A stretch of 64,000 nt of DNA from a virus. The stretch covers positions 1-64,000 of the IMG/VR virus record IMGVR_UViG_3300028146_000010. One strand, written 5' to 3'. The notes beneath the pieces were generated by a model. The model was not told the DNA's origin, did not search any database, and was given only the letters and a program-made list of their open reading frames with translations. This document shows positions 42,823 to 49,698 of the stretch, piece after piece. The stretch's first letter is position 1, and every line of letters begins with the position of its first letter. Position numbers and translations under genes: made by a program.

Positions 42823-42857
42823 TTGCAAATGTCTAGACACGTGTCTATACTCTGCTC
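42823..42857 (+). promoter_or_regulatory. Promoter with perfect palindromic operator
   Basis: TTGCAA (42823-42828), 17-bp spacer, TATACT (42846-42851), with the ATG 6 bp later. Between the boxes lies the perfect 14-bp palindrome TAGACACGTGTCTA (42834-42847), overlapping the -10 box. The palindrome is placed for binding by the downstream HTH protein and would block polymerase. Leaderless start is predicted. Confidence 0.75.
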
Positions 42858-43397
42858 ATGTTTGACCAGATGCTTAAAGCGGCGCGACTTAACTTAGGAC
42901 TATCGCAAGAGGAATTGGCGCATAAGCTAAAAGTGAGCGCGCGAACTGTTTCCAGATGGGAATGTGGAGATGTGAAACCGTCAGCCCCGGCTATCGCGAT
43001 ATTCGCGGTTTATCTCAATCGAGCGCCGCAAGGTTACATGGTAGCGTTTCCAGCTTCGATTGCTCGTGAGTATAAGCGATTAAGCATAAAAGCTGGCGGA
43101 AAGATTAACAATGATGTCAAGCACGAACGATTGCCGCGTCCGAATACTTTAGGTTGTAGCGATTGTAGCAACACAGCGCGAATTTACGATCATCGAGACT
43201 ATTTGGCACCGTTAGACATAGAACCTGTTTGTGACGGCTGCAATTCACATCGAGGCATGGCAATTAATACTCTTCTCGCGCATGAAGATTATTGGCAGTC
43301 GTTTGATTGGAATGAGCCACCAGCGCAAGAGCGGCATCCGCAATGGAAAGGTCAGACAGATGCGGTGAGGAACTATCGGAAGGATGGCAGTAAGTAA
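42858..43397 (+). CDS. XRE-type HTH fused to HNH-like zinc domain
   Basis: 179 residues. Residues 4-58 (AARLNLGLSQEELAHKLKVS; ARTVSRWECGDVKPSAPAI) are a classic Cro/CI HTH. Residues ~97-140 carry CSDCSNTARIYDHRDYLAP and EPVCDGCNSHRGMAIN, the C-x-x-C ... H-x-D-Y ... C-x-x-C-N pattern of phage HNH-like domains. Whether it cuts is uncertain because the usual second catalytic His/Asn arrangement is compressed. Palindrome and promoter just upstream suggest self-control like a repressor. Confidence 0.8.
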   Translation: MFDQMLKAARLNLGLSQEELAHKLKVSARTVSRWECGDVKPSAPAIAIFAVYLNRAPQGYMVAFPASIAREYKRLSIKAGGKINNDVKHERLPRPNTLGCSDCSNTARIYDHRDYLAPLDIEPVCDGCNSHRGMAINTLLAHEDYWQSFDWNEPPAQERHPQWKGQTDAVRNYRKDGSK

Positions 43398-43435
43398 CTG
43401 CCTTGTTAGTCAAGTCACTGGTCTGGAGGGCAATA

Positions 43436-43642
43436 ATGGAAACACCAATTAGCGAAACGCTTGAAGCAATGATTGACAAGCACGGCTTGTTACACGTGCT
43501 CACGGCTTTAGAGCTAATCTGTGGCGAGAAGGCTGAACATATCAAAGTCAACTGGCAAGACAAGGTTACTGCAAAGCCGTGGGAAAGAGCATCGAATGCG
43601 CTTTATACGGCGGTCAGGAAAATTGACGATTTAGGGGTATAG
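43436..43642 (+). CDS. Small conserved phage protein
   Basis: 68 residues from the ATG preceded by GGAGGG. ALELICGEKAEHIKVNWQDK and ASNALYTAVRKIDDL form helices of a type I recall from many phage early regions (E-x-x-E-H-I-x-x-N-W-x-D). Function unknown. Confidence 0.6.
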   Translation: METPISETLEAMIDKHGLLHVLTALELICGEKAEHIKVNWQDKVTAKPWERASNALYTAVRKIDDLGV

Positions 43643-43693
43643 CAATCACGTCTTATTCCGGTTATCAACGGCCAGATGGGAGAGGGAGAGACG

Positions 43694-44125
43694 ATGGCGA
43701 AACTTACCAAACGAATGCAATCTGACCTCGCTGGTAAAGAGGCAGGGATACATCAAGCGCGGCGCGCTTACGAACTGGCGCAAACTGGATTAGACATTGA
43801 CGATCCTGATTATTACCGAAAACTTCACAACAAGGAAGGATTGATTATGGCAGGGCAGCAAACATCATATGAGCGCGGTTTTTATGACGGGTCGCGCGGC
43901 CTTACCGCTGCGTATTATCCCCAGCAAGAGGGAAATCCTCATGACGAATACCAACGTGGATTCCGAGAGGGTTCCCGCGAACGTAACAAGTTGAATAGCC
44001 GCCCGATTAATACAGCACTCAAACCTTCGTTTGAAATTGGCTGTGCCGCTCACGGCTTTAAGTTCCGCGAAGGTTGTGACGCTTGCGGCGCTGAATACCT
44101 TGACAGCCAGCTTGGCGAGTTTTGA
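43694..44125 (+). CDS. Ribosome-modulation-factor-like small protein
   Basis: 143 residues from the ATG behind GGGAGAGACG. SYERGFYDGSRGLTAAYYPQ and DEYQRGFREGSRERN (about 56-95) resemble the RMF-like phage domain (A-x-x-x-G-x-x-A ... W-x-x-G-x-x-x-G). The C-terminus HGFKFREGCDACGAEY adds a C-x-x-C site. RMF in cells dimerises ribosomes; whether this protein acts on ribosomes is inference. Confidence 0.55.
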   Translation: MAKLTKRMQSDLAGKEAGIHQARRAYELAQTGLDIDDPDYYRKLHNKEGLIMAGQQTSYERGFYDGSRGLTAAYYPQQEGNPHDEYQRGFREGSRERNKLNSRPINTALKPSFEIGCAAHGFKFREGCDACGAEYLDSQLGEF

Positions 44126-44201
44126 CCAAAAGGCTATTCAGACGATGACGCGTAACCATCCACCATCCACGGCTACGAAACGGCAGGGAGAGAAATCAAT
44201 C

Positions 44202-44471
44202 ATGGAATTACCAAGTTGGATGTATACACAGATTATCACTGATTCAAGTGTCAAGGCCGTGTGGTGCTTTTGCGGTGCACCGGCGCTTAGTTACTGCAAT
44301 GGATCGCAATTCGTCTGCGATGGTGGCGGCCACTTTGGAATGCCAATGGTGACGCTCAAGCCGCGACCGGGAGCGCAGAGATTCGTGGAGGCTGCGTGTG
44401 CGTCGGCTTTGGCTAAGGCGCGTGGCGACTCGCTGAGAAAGAAACCAAGACGGCGACGGGTGCGACCATGA
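44202..44471 (+). CDS. Uncharacterised small cysteine/basic protein
   Basis: 89 residues, preceded by GGGAGAG. WCFCGAPALSYCNGSQFVCD has four cysteines for one zinc site; the C-terminus is strongly basic (RKKPRRRRVRP) and may contact nucleic acid. Ends in ATGA overlap with the next microgene. Confidence 0.6.
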   Translation: MELPSWMYTQIITDSSVKAVWCFCGAPALSYCNGSQFVCDGGGHFGMPMVTLKPRPGAQRFVEAACASALAKARGDSLRKKPRRRRVRP

Positions 44472-44557
44472 TCGAAGCTGCCATGTTCACGATATTTCTC
44501 TACAACGTGGCGGTGAGGTTGAGGCGGTATCATGGGGAGCTATTTCAATCGAGGTAA
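44468..44557 (+). CDS. Microprotein (29 aa)
   Basis: MIEAAMFTIFLYNVAVRLRR followed by YHGELFQSR. Start overlaps the upstream stop by 4 bp. A short amphipathic or membrane-active helix with a basic end is likely. Expression supported only by coupling. Confidence 0.5.
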   Translation: MIEAAMFTIFLYNVAVRLRRYHGELFQSR

Positions 44558-44559
44558 CT

Positions 44560-44712
44560 ATGACCAAGTACAGCAAACCCAAGTGTCCCAAGTGCGGTGA
44601 GGAGCAAACTTTACGTCACCGTCTCTATTCAATCTGGCATGAGTGCAAAAAGTGTCGGCATTCATTTCAGGCTAATTGCTCGCCGCATAAGCATGGCGGT
44701 TGGCTGAGGTAG
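44560..44712 (+). CDS. Zinc-ribbon microprotein (50 aa)
   Basis: KCPKCGEEQTLRHRLYSIWH then ECKKCRHSFQ is a standard C4 zinc ribbon, followed by a His/Gly tail. It starts 2 bp after the preceding microgene. Function unknown. Confidence 0.6.
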   Translation: MTKYSKPKCPKCGEEQTLRHRLYSIWHECKKCRHSFQANCSPHKHGGWLR

Positions 44713-44738
44713 GCGGCATAAGGAAGGGGGCGACAGCC

Positions 44739-45113
44739 ATGAGTAACGATTTAGACCGTGAATCACGTACCGAGTTAATGGCGGACGTGGACGTGGCGAT
44801 GGAGTTGACTGGCGGACATGACAGCGACATCTGTACGCAAGGGACAGACGGTCGGCCATGCTGGATGTGTGAATGGGCCAATAGTGCGGAACGACGGCAA
44901 GCGCTGAAACAGTTAGCCGAGGCGGGTGTGTTCAGTGCGCGACCTTCCACTATGTCCATCCACGACCTTGCGGCGATCCGTCGCGCTATCCTGACGGTGA
45001 TTGATCGTGGAGCGTGCGTGATGAACAGAGACGACACCGACATGCTCGCCGCTGCACTGGCCTGTGGGTTGTTTGTGGCCGTGGCTGCGCTGGTGTGGTG
45101 GCTGGCGGGATGA
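44739..45113 (+). CDS. Small protein with C-terminal membrane span
   Basis: 124 residues from the ATG behind GGAAGGGGG. HDSDICTQGTDGRPCWMCEW has the only cysteine group; the C-terminus LACGLFVAVAALVWWLAG is a membrane span. Likely a tail-anchored protein. Not recognised. The next promoter follows after 10 bp. Confidence 0.6.
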   Translation: MSNDLDRESRTELMADVDVAMELTGGHDSDICTQGTDGRPCWMCEWANSAERRQALKQLAEAGVFSARPSTMSIHDLAAIRRAILTVIDRGACVMNRDDTDMLAAALACGLFVAVAALVWWLAG

Positions 45114-45122
45114 TAATCGCGC

Positions 45123-45178
45123 TTGACACTGCCTGCTAAGTAGCCCTACAATAGGCGTCTAAACGCGTCCTAACGCGT
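45123..45178 (+). promoter_or_regulatory. Sigma-70 promoter with twin AACGCGT sites
   Basis: TTGACA (45123-45128), 18-bp spacer, TACAAT (45147-45152). Two AACGCGT copies (45162-45168 and 45172-45178), exactly 10 bp apart, lie just downstream of the start point and could be an operator. Drives the next chain of genes. Confidence 0.7.
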
Positions 45179-45199
45179 ACAAGACGGGAGGGTTCACCA

Positions 45200-45355
45200 T
45201 TGCCACGCAAGCGGGTAGAGTTGAAACAACGGGAGTGCAAGAATAAGGGATGCTCGGAGCGGTTCAAGCCGACGCGTCCACATCAGGAGTATTGCTGTAC
45301 GTCATGCCGGAGAGAGGCATGGTTTGAGCGAACTTACGTTAAGCGGAAAAGGTGA
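45200..45355 (+). CDS. FCS/zinc-finger microprotein, TTG start
   Basis: 51 residues. The TTG is preceded by GGGAGGG at 7 bp spacing, and no ATG is available. ECKNKGCSERFKPTRPHQEY then CCTSCRREAWFER is the compact zinc-finger type seen in many phage and bacterial small proteins (C-x-x-C-G-x-x-F-x-P-x-R-x-x-Q-x-Y-C). Basic ends suggest nucleic-acid binding. Confidence 0.65.
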   Translation: MPRKRVELKQRECKNKGCSERFKPTRPHQEYCCTSCRREAWFERTYVKRKR

Positions 45356-45361
45356 CAAGTC

Positions 45362-45919
45362 ATGACAAAGCCAAGATTCGATGTGGGTGATACGGTTTGG
45401 TACGTGCAAAGTGGCACTAATCAGCGGTACGTCACGTGTCCTGATTGTCTGGGCCAGCGCGTTCTAACTGTAATACTCGGTGACGATTCGCAAGTGTCGG
45501 TTAGTTGTACGTGCTGTGAGCGCGGGTATTTAGGATCGCAAGGACAAGTGTTGGCTTACGATTGGCACTGTGAGGTGTTGAACGGCCCGATTGTAGGCAT
45601 GGATGTTGACCATGAGAGCGTGAAATATAAAGTTCAGGTTTGGCACGTGGAAGGTTCATATACCATCCATCCCGATGCTGTTTATGCTTCCGAGGAAGAC
45701 GCAAGGGAAGCAGCGGTCAAGGTGCTCGCTGATCATAAGGCCGACGAAGCTCACCGTTTCGCTAACGTGAAAGACCAAAAAGGCCGTCATCGCTCATGGG
45801 CATGGAACGCAACCTATCATCGCAATTGCGCAAGACGAGCGGAAAAAGAACTTGAATACCATCGGGGCCGTCTGGCCGTTGCGAAGACAAAGGCAAAGTT
45901 GCCGGAGGTTGCGCCATGA
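45362..45919 (+). CDS. Protein with DnaJ-type zinc motif
   Basis: 185 residues. Cysteine pairs CPDCLGQR (about 26-33) and CTCCERGY (about 49-56) form a ribbon. KYKVQVWHVEGSYTIHPDAV suggests a small beta-barrel; the C-terminus is helical and basic. Followed by an ATGA overlap. Function unknown. Confidence 0.55.
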   Translation: MTKPRFDVGDTVWYVQSGTNQRYVTCPDCLGQRVLTVILGDDSQVSVSCTCCERGYLGSQGQVLAYDWHCEVLNGPIVGMDVDHESVKYKVQVWHVEGSYTIHPDAVYASEEDAREAAVKVLADHKADEAHRFANVKDQKGRHRSWAWNATYHRNCARRAEKELEYHRGRLAVAKTKAKLPEVAP

Positions 45920-46623
45920 CCAAACCATCACCCCTGCGGCTGGCGGTCACACGGTACGAGCTAACCGACCCGGAAGCCGTGCTGCTTGACGGTCAAGTAC
46001 GCGACACCGTGCAATCTTTGATAGACGCTGCAAAGGCCAGACTATCAGCGATTGGCCTCTATAGCGATTTGTCCGAACGTGAGGCCGGGTTCGTTGCAGA
46101 TGTAACAACCGAAGCGCATACCCAGAAAATCCTTGCTCATGGTTGCGAATATATCCGTAGATGCCCGGTTTGCGAAAAGGACGCTGGTTATCACATTCGC
46201 ACTCGTTCATCCCGCAACGGTCGCAAAGGGCAACCAGATTTTTCCAAGCCAAAGCTATTTCCTGCGCTTGAGTTTCATCAGAGCTTTATAACTATCAAGA
46301 ATCGCGTTGCGCTTGGCTGTTGTCAGGATTGCTTTGCTCGCGTAAAGCCGTATCTGGCTGACGCGCTAAAAGACGTTAAGGCTCAAATTCCCTCGAACGT
46401 CACAGGGCATAAACCCACCTATCTGCGCATGACTTGCACAAAGTGTTCATGGATCGGGCTGGAAAGTGAAATGGGAAAACTGCCAGCCATAATGGGAAAC
46501 GGTTACTATCCCGGCAAGTGCCCTTCGTGCGGTGCCGAGAACCAGTTATTCTCAAGAAACATCGAAGCAGTTAGCCCAGTTGAATACGCAGTTGTACCAA
46601 ACAAGGAAGGACGAGACTGGTAA
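45916..46623 (+). CDS. Uncharacterised protein with three zinc sites
   Basis: 235 residues. RRCPVCEKDAGYH (about 76-88), GCCQDCFARVKPYLADALK (about 134-152) and MTCTKCSWIGLESEM with GKCPSCGAENQL (about 175-215) are three C-x-x-C-based sites. Function not recognised; RNA or DNA binding is possible. Coupled to both neighbours. Confidence 0.55.
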   Translation: MTKPSPLRLAVTRYELTDPEAVLLDGQVRDTVQSLIDAAKARLSAIGLYSDLSEREAGFVADVTTEAHTQKILAHGCEYIRRCPVCEKDAGYHIRTRSSRNGRKGQPDFSKPKLFPALEFHQSFITIKNRVALGCCQDCFARVKPYLADALKDVKAQIPSNVTGHKPTYLRMTCTKCSWIGLESEMGKLPAIMGNGYYPGKCPSCGAENQLFSRNIEAVSPVEYAVVPNKEGRDW

Positions 46624-46886
46624 TGTCTAAACCTACTAACAGACTGCGGCTGGCCGACAGCGACGACCCGACGACTCCAGCGGATATTGAACTAGCCCGA
46701 ATAGCCCAAAGTCACCGGGAATGGTGCGGGCCGAATGGTCTGGGTTGGAAACCTTATGTCGGGCCAACGGGGAAGTCAGCCAATGACGTTGATGAGATTG
46801 TGGCGCGACAGTACAGGGTGGTGGCTGACCGTCCGGTGCCGTGGGTGCGCAGAGCGTTGAGGAGGATTGTCAGATGGATCAGATAA
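46623..46886 (+). CDS. Uncharacterised small protein
   Basis: 87 residues. Start overlaps the preceding stop (TAATG). N-terminal acidic stretch (DSDDPTTPADIELARIAQSH), then a Trp/Gly turn (REWCGPNGLGWKPYVGP) and a basic helix (VPWVRRALRRIVRWIR) that may be membrane-active. Not recognised. Confidence 0.5.
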   Translation: MSKPTNRLRLADSDDPTTPADIELARIAQSHREWCGPNGLGWKPYVGPTGKSANDVDEIVARQYRVVADRPVPWVRRALRRIVRWIR

Positions 46887-47269
46887 CTAAGCCAGAAGTA
46901 AACCCTAATGCAGTATGGGATAAATCTCGATGTGACGAGCTGCAAATGCTTGAACGCCTTGTCTATGAAACGTCCATGATTAACAACGGAGGCCGCTGCT
47001 TGGAACGCATTGCCGAGTGTATCAGCATGGCGCAATCGCTTAGTTACACGGAACTCAATTCACCTATGCGGGTCAGTTTTCTGCAATTCCTAAGCAACCT
47101 TGCCATCAAAGACAGATTTTGGAGACCAACCATGACTACCCACTGGCGCAGCAATCTCACCGACTGGTACGACATCAGCGAGAGTGAACGGGATGAGCGG
47201 TGTGATGACCCCTGCCTGCCTGAACCGTGGGAACTGGAGGATGATGGCGATGATGAAACCGACGACTAG
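46874..47269 (+). CDS. Uncharacterised acidic-tail protein
   Basis: 131 residues from the ATG behind GGAGG; overlaps the previous gene by 13 bp. Helical core (LERLVYETSMINNGGRCLER) with a Trp/Asp-rich acidic tail (EPWELEDDGDDETDD). Acidic tails of this sort are common in DNA mimics and single-strand binding proteins, but nothing else supports either. Confidence 0.5.
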   Translation: MDQITKPEVNPNAVWDKSRCDELQMLERLVYETSMINNGGRCLERIAECISMAQSLSYTELNSPMRVSFLQFLSNLAIKDRFWRPTMTTHWRSNLTDWYDISESERDERCDDPCLPEPWELEDDGDDETDD

Positions 47270-47507
47270 CTTCAGAGCCTCACGGCTGACAGGTGACGTG
47301 AAGGTTTGCGTCATGCGGTTATCAAGCGAGGAGTACGCGGACGTTGCCTTTGCCGACGACGGCGCACCGCTGGCTGCACAGTTTCCCGACTACATCTATG
47401 TTCTCGGAATCAACGACATGGACAAGATATTGGAGATTGCGCCCGTACCGACCGCTGGCATGTTGGAGTTGTTTCCTGAGTTGGCAGATTGGGCGGTGAT
47501 GCCATGA
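47250..47507 (+). CDS. Uncharacterised small protein
   Basis: 85 residues if it starts at the ATG at 47250, 9 bp after GGAGG; ATGs at 47241, 47244 and 47253 are close alternatives. Alpha/beta pattern (RLTGDVKVCVMRLSSEEYAD; YIYVLGINDMDKILEIAPVP). Coupled to a 25-residue microgene by ATGA. Not recognised. Confidence 0.5.
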   Translation: MMKPTTSFRASRLTGDVKVCVMRLSSEEYADVAFADDGAPLAAQFPDYIYVLGINDMDKILEIAPVPTAGMLELFPELADWAVMP

Positions 47508-47581
47508 CGAATGCTGACCTCTACCGATTAGTCCGCAAATCTCCCTTCCGCCGCCTGCTGGATTGGCTGGTGGGATGGTGA
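47504..47581 (+). CDS. Microprotein (25 aa)
   Basis: MTNADLYRLVRKSPFRRLLD followed by WLVGW. Start overlaps the preceding stop by 4 bp. Short basic amphipathic helix, last gene before the iteron region. Confidence 0.45.
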   Translation: MTNADLYRLVRKSPFRRLLDWLVGW

Positions 47582-47595
47582 CGCGACATTAGTTA

Positions 47596-47668
47596 GTACA
47601 CACGCGCGCGTAGACACAATTTGAAATTCGTGTTTAACAAGACTAAGTAGCTGATAGATAGATAGATA
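47596..47668. repeat. Alternating purine-pyrimidine tract and GATA repeat
   Basis: A 17-bp strictly alternating purine/pyrimidine run (47596-47612), including C-G steps, could adopt Z-DNA. It is followed by GATAGATAGATAGATA (47653-47668). Both lie next to the dyad iteron array, as expected of an unwinding region. Confidence 0.6.
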
Positions 47669-47672
47669 ACGA

Positions 47673-47774
47673 TTGGACAGGGCTTGGACAATGGACGGAC
47701 AAACTTGGACAGTGTTTAACACCAAGACGGAAAAATGTCCAAGAATGTCCAAGCATTGTCTAACGCCTGTCCAA
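47673..47774. repeat. Dyad-symmetric iteron array (candidate origin or partition/control site)
   Basis: Eight heptamers related to TTGGACA. Forward copies start at 47673, 47684, 47695 (ACGGACA) and 47705. Inverted copies (TGTCCAA) start at 47736, 47746, 47757 (TGTCTAA) and 47768. Successive copies are 10-11 bp apart, so they lie on one face of the helix, and mirrored pairs all sum to 95447, so the array is exactly symmetric about 47723.5. The centre contains the small palindrome GTGTTTAACAC. The array sits just past the 3' end of the RepA-like helicase gene. Confidence 0.8.
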
Positions 47775-47785
47775 CAGCTAAGTCC

Positions 47786-48709
47786 TTAATTATCAACGCT
47801 AATTGGGTGATCCTCTGCTATTTTCAGAGGGGGACGGTCTGAGCGTTCATAAACGCCAGCGTCCAGCGGAGTGAGAACTTGATTTTTTACGCAGTCCGTC
47901 ATGGCGCGATCCCCGGTCTTTTCGCTCACGTTCAAAGCCTTCGCCCATGCGATAATTTCAGACCGCAGTACCACGCTTCCCGCGCTCAGAGCCTCGATTC
48001 TCAGTTTCAGGGCCGCGCTTGGCTTGACTGAGGCAAGGGGCACTAACACGCCGTTGTTTCCAAACACGTAGCCGTGAGTCTCAGACGCCGCATTACGGGG
48101 CAAGATTTTGACTTTGATGTTGCCTGTGGATTCTTCCAGTTGAACGGTGATGATCGTATCGGAGTACGCGCCCCACGCGACCGAGCCAAGGATTAACTCT
48201 CGGGAATGCTGAAAGCCTTCGTCCAGTTTCATCTTTGGCGAGTGGGCGATGCCGAGGATTGTTATCTTCCGTTTCGCGCACAGCGTGGCGCTCTTTTTCA
48301 ACAGTCCAGCCACGGGCGCATAGCTGTTCCCTTTGTCGCCTACCAACGTCTGATAGCCCTCCACGATAAAGAACTTGGCGTCTGGGTAGACTTTCAGGGC
48401 CGCGTCAATGACACCTGCGATGGTTGCAACAGTGGATTCTATATCCTCTTGGCAGATAGTTCGAGTGATGATGTCGGCTAGTCCTAGTCGTTCCAATGTG
48501 CGCGTGACAGATGAACGCGAGCGGTCGAGGCTGATATAGACGTAAGGAACGGGATGCGATTCGTGACCAAATACCGGATCGCCGTTCTGCCAGTCGGCTA
48601 GAGTCTGGAAAATGAGCGTGGTCTTACCTGAGCCGGACGATCCGCCAAGCAAGTGGATTTCATTCGCAGGCAGTATTCCTTCTATAAGGAACTCAGGTGA
48701 ATCAGGCAA
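47786..48709 (-). CDS. RepA/DnaB-type hexameric helicase-like ATPase
   Basis: 307 residues. LLGGSSGSGKTTLIFQTLAD has Walker A at 22-30; DAKFFIVEGYQTLVGD (about 112-127) is the Walker B region, with Glu where many RepA-like proteins have Asp. KITILGIAHSPK matches the sensor/H4 motif of RecA-like helicases of the RepA/AAA_25 group. The C-terminal ~90 residues include an HTH-like tail (LRSEIIAWAKALNVSEKTGD). Likely role: replicative helicase or origin-binding ATPase for the adjacent iterons. No separate primase or polymerase is seen. Confidence 0.75.
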   Translation of the reverse strand: MPDSPEFLIEGILPANEIHLLGGSSGSGKTTLIFQTLADWQNGDPVFGHESHPVPYVYISLDRSRSSVTRTLERLGLADIITRTICQEDIESTVATIAGVIDAALKVYPDAKFFIVEGYQTLVGDKGNSYAPVAGLLKKSATLCAKRKITILGIAHSPKMKLDEGFQHSRELILGSVAWGAYSDTIITVQLEESTGNIKVKILPRNAASETHGYVFGNNGVLVPLASVKPSAALKLRIEALSAGSVVLRSEIIAWAKALNVSEKTGDRAMTDCVKNQVLTPLDAGVYERSDRPPLKIAEDHPISVDN

Positions 48710-48712
48710 ACG

Positions 48713-49048
48713 CTACCACTCCCACGGCTTGCGCCGTCGATTCTTCCGATTATGCATAACGTTATCGGTAGGCTCATAGCGCCTGATCATGTATTGCTCT
48801 ACGATGTCCAAATCTTGAGGCTCAAGAGCAATCCACGCGACGTGACAATCGGCTAAAAACCATCCTCGCTTCTTACAGCGACGGCGCAAGGACGTAGCCT
48901 TACCGATATACATGATGCCGTATTTAGGGTGAATAAGAATGTAGACGCCTGAGCGATCCGGCAACCTGCCGCATAAGGCATCTATGACCCGCCGACTACC
49001 GAAACAAACGGGCTTGCTGAGAATCTCACGCAGCCTTTCGTTTTCCAT
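48713..49048 (-). CDS. GIY-YIG endonuclease-like protein
   Basis: 111 residues from the internal ATG at 49048 (an ATG at 49105 would overlap the HTH gene more). SGVYILIHPKYGIMYIGKA (about 34-52) is the GIY-YIG core with conserved tyrosines, followed by SLRRRCKKRG and the EQYMIRRYEP helix containing the catalytic-type Glu. The basic C-terminus (NRKNRRRKPWEW) should bind DNA. Known role: homing or structure-specific nuclease. Here it lies between the HTH and helicase genes. Confidence 0.75.
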   Translation of the reverse strand: MENERLREILSKPVCFGSRRVIDALCGRLPDRSGVYILIHPKYGIMYIGKATSLRRRCKKRGWFLADCHVAWIALEPQDLDIVEQYMIRRYEPTDNVMHNRKNRRRKPWEW

Positions 49049-49211
49049 TTTTGCGCGCTTTGTAGCGGTCGATTTGAGATTGCTTGATAAGCCACACGCC
49101 GCCAATGTTTACCGCTTCGATTCGGCCCGCAATGATTAGCTGGCGGATTCGACTGTCGGTAACGCCTAGCTGTGCGCCTGCTTCTGTGGTGGTTACACGT
49201 CCTGCAATCAT
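49026..49211 (-). CDS. Excisionase/MerR-like HTH protein
   Basis: 61 residues. VTTTEAGAQLGVTDSRIRQL then IIAGRIEAVNIGGVWLIKQS is the small excisionase (HTH_17) layout: winged helix with a G-G-x-W-x-I wing and basic tail. It leads the leftward helicase cassette with its own leaderless-type promoter. Likely a transcription or DNA-architecture factor. Confidence 0.75.
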   Translation of the reverse strand: MIAGRVTTTEAGAQLGVTDSRIRQLIIAGRIEAVNIGGVWLIKQSQIDRYKARKNGKRKAA

Positions 49212-49276
49212 GGTTGGCAGTATACTTTCATCTTCGTTAACCTGTCAACCGAAAACTTTCTCACGCAATCGTTAAC
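49212..49276 (-). promoter_or_regulatory. Leftward promoter of HTH/helicase cassette, predicted leaderless
   Basis: Minus strand TTGACA (49243-49248), 18-bp spacer, TATACT (49219-49224), ATG 7 bp later at 49211. Two CGTTAAC copies (about 49235-49241 and 49270-49276) flank the -35 side and may bind a regulator. Confidence 0.7.
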
Positions 49277-49283
49277 TTTTCTC

Positions 49284-49318
49284 TTGACACCCACTCCCCG
49301 CCGTGGTAAGTTGCTGGC
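49284..49318 (+). promoter_or_regulatory. Divergent rightward promoter
   Basis: TTGACA (49284-49289), 17-bp spacer, weak TAAGTT (49307-49312). Divergent from the cassette promoter and serves the 49339 gene, which has GAAAGGA before its ATG. Confidence 0.5.
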
Positions 49319-49338
49319 ACGATGAAAGGAACAATCGA

Positions 49339-49698
49339 ATGTATCCACGAACTAACTATGAAATGACTGAGGATGATTTGAAAGCAATCCTCGCCGCGTG
49401 CAAGCCCACGCCCGTCATGTTTCTTTCCGGTGGTACGCCGATGGGGCCGTCTCAACAGGAGAACGCTAATCGAGCATGGGCGGAACTCGGCAAACGCATG
49501 GGCTTCGATTATATGACCGTGCGGCCCGTTGCAGGTAAAAGCCAACGGTTCTTTACGGCAGTGCCTAGCGAGACGGAAGCGCAGTGCACCGAACGGCTAG
49601 CGCGTGAGGCCGAGGAAAAGCGGCAAACGGAAATCATCAAACTCCAAACCGAAATAAGTGAGCGACAGGACAAGTTGGCCGCGCTAGAAAACTTATGA
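49339..49698 (+). CDS. Uncharacterised protein with coiled-coil end
   Basis: 119 residues from the ATG behind GAAAGGA. N-terminal alpha/beta part (MTEDDLKAILAACKPTPVMF; GRPVAGKSQ-like region near 70), then a charged helix (AREAEEKRQTEIIKLQTEIS). Start of the second rightward gene chain. Not recognised. Confidence 0.55.
   Translation: MYPRTNYEMTEDDLKAILAACKPTPVMFLSGGTPMGPSQQENANRAWAELGKRMGFDYMTVRPVAGKSQRFFTAVPSETEAQCTERLAREAEEKRQTEIIKLQTEISERQDKLAALENL

Noticed and set aside
46055-46070. CTATAG-type sequences as T7-like promoters
   Set aside because: Scattered, in coding sequence, with no common flanks and no single-subunit RNA polymerase gene in the window.
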